Assembly (NCBI GenBank): GCA_016715905.1
Contig: JADJXI010000003.1
Location: 62,001 to 126,000, forward strand
Direction of reading: 5' to 3'
Length of the DNA stretch: 64,000 nt
Source of the DNA: Sphingobacteriaceae bacterium
GTDB taxonomy: Bacteria; Bacteroidota; Bacteroidia; B-17B0; Aurantibacillaceae
Positions within the stretch are counted from its first letter, which is position 1. Every line of letters starts with the position of its first letter. Position numbers and translations under genes: made by a program. Shown piece by piece: positions 61,434 to 64,000 of this stretch. The notes under the pieces were generated by a model. The model made no database searches. It worked only from the letters and a program-made list of their open reading frames with translations, and had not been told where the DNA came from.

Positions 61434-63011
61434 ATGACGTTTTTTCGGAATATTTCAGCCCTCTTTATGTCGCTTTGTTTTTTGCTTTCAACGCAAAGTA
61501 AGGCCGGCTCCTCCCTGGACTCCCTCTATGCTTTACTCACTAGTGCAAAGGCGGATACCGCCCGGGCTGTTTTATTCTACAAAATTAGTAATGCCGAAAC
61601 GCAGGATAGTTTGATTTTAGAGTATGCCTTGAAAGCGAAGGAATTGGGCGAAAAATTAATCTTGTCCAATAACGAAAAAGAAGTGACGATAGGAAAAAAT
61701 GTGCTCGCAAACAGCTTTCATAACATCGGATTTGTGGAAATGAATAGGGGAAATCCTGATTTGGGTCTCACTTATATGAATAAATCACTTTTTTATTTCA
61801 CGGCAGCGAATAATAAGTGGGGCATGGGCATGGCCCTCAACAATACGGGATACATCTACCATAATCAGGGATTATTGGATAAGGCACTTGAAAATTATTT
61901 GAAGTCAATTAAATATAGGGAAGAGGCTCATGATGATGAAGGCCTGGCATTTAGTTTAAATAATGTGGGATATATTTATTACAACCTCAATGAAAATGAA
62001 AAAACTTTATATTATTATAAAAAGGCGCTATTAATCAGAAAAAGAGGAAACAACAAATCGGCCCTGGCCACTTCTTTACATAACCTGGGTTATATGTATC
62101 AGGAAATAGCTTTAAAAAGAAACAAGAAAGATTCAACGCTTATTATTCTCAACACTGCTTTAAACTTTTATAATCAGGCCTTGAGTTTAAGAAGAGCCGT
62201 GAACGATAAAATGGGAATTGCCTTGTCCTATAACATTATCGCATTTGTTTATGATAAAAAGGCGAATTCTTTCTCCAATATAGATTCGATAAATTGGTAT
62301 AAAAATCAGGCCCTACAGTTTTATCAAGTGGCGCTAAGTATCAGGGAAGAAATTTCAGATAAAAATGGTGAGGCTAATTCTTTATCGAATATAGCCATGA
62401 TTTATTACGATTTAAAGCAATTGAATGAAGCTAAAAGATATGGAGAAAAAGCTTATACCATTGCTACTCAAATTGGATTCCCGGCGGCTATTCAAACTAG
62501 TGCAAGAGCACTTTATAATATTTATAAAAAGTCTGGTAAGTACAAGGAGGCACTCGAAATGCATGAACAATTCAAGCGAGTAGCTGATACTTTAAATGGT
62601 GTAAGTGTTCAACGCAGTATTGCAAAAAAACAGGCGCAATACGATTTTGAAAAGAAGTTGGAAATGGCAAAAAATGAACAGGATAAAAAAGACATCCTGG
62701 CTGCTGAAGAAAGGTACGAACAACAAATAATCCGAAATTTTTTATTCGCGGGTTTACTTGTCGTATTGGTTTTTACTTTTATTATTTTCAAAAGTTATTT
62801 AAATAAGCGTAAAGCTAATGTATTGATCCTGCAGCAAAAGAAGGATGTGGAGATGGCTAAACTCACTATTGAAAAACAAAAAGACCTGATTGAGTTAAAG
62901 CAAAAAGAAGTTGTGGATAGTATTCGATACGCCAAACGAATTCAACAGGCGCAAATGGCGAATGAAAACTACATTTCTAAAATTTTGCAACGCTTGAAAA
63001 ATAAAATTTGA
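61434..63011 (+). CDS. exported/membrane TPR protein with SpoIIE-linker-like C-terminal tail
   Basis: 525 residues: signal peptide-like N-terminus (ending STQSKAG), TPR repeats over about 80-390 (GMGMALNNTGYIYHNQGLLDKALENY type units, by key residues ALNNTGYIY and DKALENYL), then a coiled coil, one membrane helix at about 440-458 (FLFAGLLVVLVFTFIIF) and a cytosolic coiled coil. The final 31 residues, DSIRYAKRIQQAQM through YISKI to LKNKI, match the tail of the TPR protein at 43136 and the linker of the SpoIIE phosphatases. So it is probably a sensor that docks to a phosphatase network via this tail. Its own signalling domain is absent. Confidence 0.8.
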   Translation: MTFFRNISALFMSLCFLLSTQSKAGSSLDSLYALLTSAKADTARAVLFYKISNAETQDSLILEYALKAKELGEKLILSNNEKEVTIGKNVLANSFHNIGFVEMNRGNPDLGLTYMNKSLFYFTAANNKWGMGMALNNTGYIYHNQGLLDKALENYLKSIKYREEAHDDEGLAFSLNNVGYIYYNLNENEKTLYYYKKALLIRKRGNNKSALATSLHNLGYMYQEIALKRNKKDSTLIILNTALNFYNQALSLRRAVNDKMGIALSYNIIAFVYDKKANSFSNIDSINWYKNQALQFYQVALSIREEISDKNGEANSLSNIAMIYYDLKQLNEAKRYGEKAYTIATQIGFPAAIQTSARALYNIYKKSGKYKEALEMHEQFKRVADTLNGVSVQRSIAKKQAQYDFEKKLEMAKNEQDKKDILAAEERYEQQIIRNFLFAGLLVVLVFTFIIFKSYLNKRKANVLILQQKKDVEMAKLTIEKQKDLIELKQKEVVDSIRYAKRIQQAQMANENYISKILQRLKNKI

Positions 63012-63033
63012 GCGTAATAAATTAATAGCAAAT

Positions 63034-64000
63034 TTGTTGAAATTCAATAAAGATATTCATTCACCGTCCTTTGCGGAATTTGAGCAGGTGCTTATTTCCT
63101 TATCAAAAACCAATTGTGTTATTTTATCAGCTCCACCCGGCGCAGGTAAAAGTACTATTTTACCACTTTCATTATTAAATGCCCCTTTTTTAAATAACAA
63201 AAAAATTTTAATGTTGGAGCCCCGTCGCCTGGCCGTAAAAAGTATTTGTGAACGCATGTCGGAGTTGATAGAGGAAGAGGTTGGTCAAAGGATAGGCTTT
63301 CGTATTCGATTTGAATCAAAATTATCTGCTAAAACCAAACTTGAAGTGGTGACTGAAGGAATCCTAACCCGCATGTTACAAAGCGATAATGCACTGCAGG
63401 ATTATGGTTTGATAATATTTGATGAGTTTCATGAAAGAAACCTGCATGCTGATTTAGCACTAGCGCTCTGCTTGCAAGTGCAACAGATTTTAAGACCCGA
63501 TCTTAAAATATTAATCATGTCAGCTACGATAGATACCACAAAATTATCCGATGCATTAAAAGCTCCCGTTATTTTTTGTGAGGGAAAACAATTTCCGGTA
63601 GAAATAAAATATGACAAAGACGGAGATCCTCAGTTTATTTCAGAACAAAGCGCAGAATTGATTAAAAGAGTTGTGCAAGAAACAAACGGTGATATTTTGG
63701 TTTTCTTGCCGGGAGAATCTGAAATAAAAAAGTGCAAAGAAATATTAAATCAACAATTAAGTAGTATTCAATGCACCCCGCTTTACGGTGGTTTAACTTT
63801 AAAAGAACAAAAAGCAGCCATACAACCGGATAAGCAGGGAAAAAGAAAAATTGTATTGGCCACCAACATAGCCGAAACCAGTTTAACTATTGAAGGAATA
63901 AAAGTTGTAGTTGATTGCGGATTTCAAAAAATCATGAAATTTGATCCCCGTTCGGGTTTATCCAAATTAGAAACTGTACGTATCTCTAAGGATTCTGCCA
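63034..64000 (+). CDS. hrpB: ATP-dependent helicase HrpB, 5' part (cut by window end)
   Basis: An open frame from TTG 63034 (or TTG 63037) to the window end encodes about 322 residues: walker A SAPPGAGKST, RRLAVKS, the family's TEGILTRML, DEFHERNLHADLAL (DEFH in place of DEAH), MSATIDT, LVFLPGESEI and ATNIAETSLTIEGIK with the arginine-finger region near the end. These are superfamily 2 DEAH-like helicase motifs in the HrpB order. Its cellular role is unknown, possibly RNA processing. It is 22 bases downstream of the TPR gene. Truncated by the window edge. Confidence 0.88.
   Translation, partial: MLKFNKDIHSPSFAEFEQVLISLSKTNCVILSAPPGAGKSTILPLSLLNAPFLNNKKILMLEPRRLAVKSICERMSELIEEEVGQRIGFRIRFESKLSAKTKLEVVTEGILTRMLQSDNALQDYGLIIFDEFHERNLHADLALALCLQVQQILRPDLKILIMSATIDTTKLSDALKAPVIFCEGKQFPVEIKYDKDGDPQFISEQSAELIKRVVQETNGDILVFLPGESEIKKCKEILNQQLSSIQCTPLYGGLTLKEQKAAIQPDKQGKRKIVLATNIAETSLTIEGIKVVVDCGFQKIMKFDPRSGLSKLETVRISKDSA

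Noticed and set aside
1..64000. CRISPR arrays, insertion sequences, prophage genes, attachment sites
   Set aside because: No regularly spaced direct repeats, transposase, integrase or phage structural motifs were found. The only tRNA (61212-61282) has no adjacent integrase or visible 3' duplicate.

Overview
The window comes from an AT-rich chromosome of the phylum Bacteroidota, class Bacteroidia in the broad sense. I cannot place it below that level from sequence alone. The evidence is type IX secretion cargo with type A and type B C-terminal sorting domains, a PorP/SprF-family protein, KdsB (a Gram-negative lipopolysaccharide enzyme), Bacteroidota-style SpoIIE phosphatases with a 'DSIxYAxRIQ' linker, a DUF1501/DUF1800 pair, a GlsB/OlsB-like acyltransferase, and TAnnTTTG-like promoter boxes instead of clear Shine-Dalgarno sites. 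Most of the DNA is ordinary housekeeping sequence, densely packed with ATGA, TAATG or GTGA stop/start overlaps. Many starts are GTG or TTG.

Layout. 0-5.3 kb (minus): a small membrane protein, a SpoIIE phosphatase coupled to a COQ7-like ferritin-fold protein, then a four-gene operon (GlsB-like acyltransferase, EngB, a short conserved protein, an HMCES/YedK DNA-protein crosslinking protein). 5.3-7.8 kb (plus): a mini type B sorting-domain protein, its PorP/SprF partner and a TonB. 7.9-17.4 kb: YqeY, sorting-domain proteins, KdsB, DUF1571, M42 peptidase, DMT transporter, and a VOC / YceI-like / NadD operon. 17.5-23.9 kb (plus): Kbl, then a TPR histidine kinase, a LuxR regulator and three exported proteins that look different in codon use. 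23.9-25.9 kb (minus): a frameshifted S4-domain gene and two exported proteins. 25.9-29.5 kb (plus): M20 dipeptidase, LEA-like lipoprotein, LspA, HemH. 29.5-36.0 kb (minus): ComB, a type B sorting-domain protein, a propeller-type LytS kinase with its LytTR regulator, and a CHAD-like protein.

36.1-43.1 kb: GltX, a tandemly duplicated lipoprotein/exported-protein pair whose second copy is truncated, a thioesterase, a sialidase-like secreted protein and an FMN glutamate-synthase-like enzyme. 43.1-53 kb: a TPR protein, the DUF1501/DUF1800 pair, a polytopic membrane protein, an amidohydrolase, a methionine aminotransferase and a large membrane SpoIIE phosphatase. 53-58.4 kb: a repeat-containing exported protein, a methyltransferase, then a Crp/Fnr regulator heading a compact cluster of two rhodaneses and small Cys-containing membrane proteins, which looks like a sulfane-sulfur/persulfide module. 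58.4-61.3 kb (minus): a GT39-like membrane protein, a frameshifted D12 adenine methyltransferase and tRNA-Cys(GCA). 61.4-64 kb (plus): a TPR protein and the 5' part of hrpB, cut by the window end.

Points most worth a second look: the Crp/Fnr-rhodanese cluster; the identical-length C-terminal tail on two TPR proteins that matches the linker of the SpoIIE phosphatases; two genes broken at A6 runs that one extra A would repair; the duplicated lipoprotein pair; and a type B sorting-domain gene whose signal peptide is readable only from a non-canonical ATT/ATA start.
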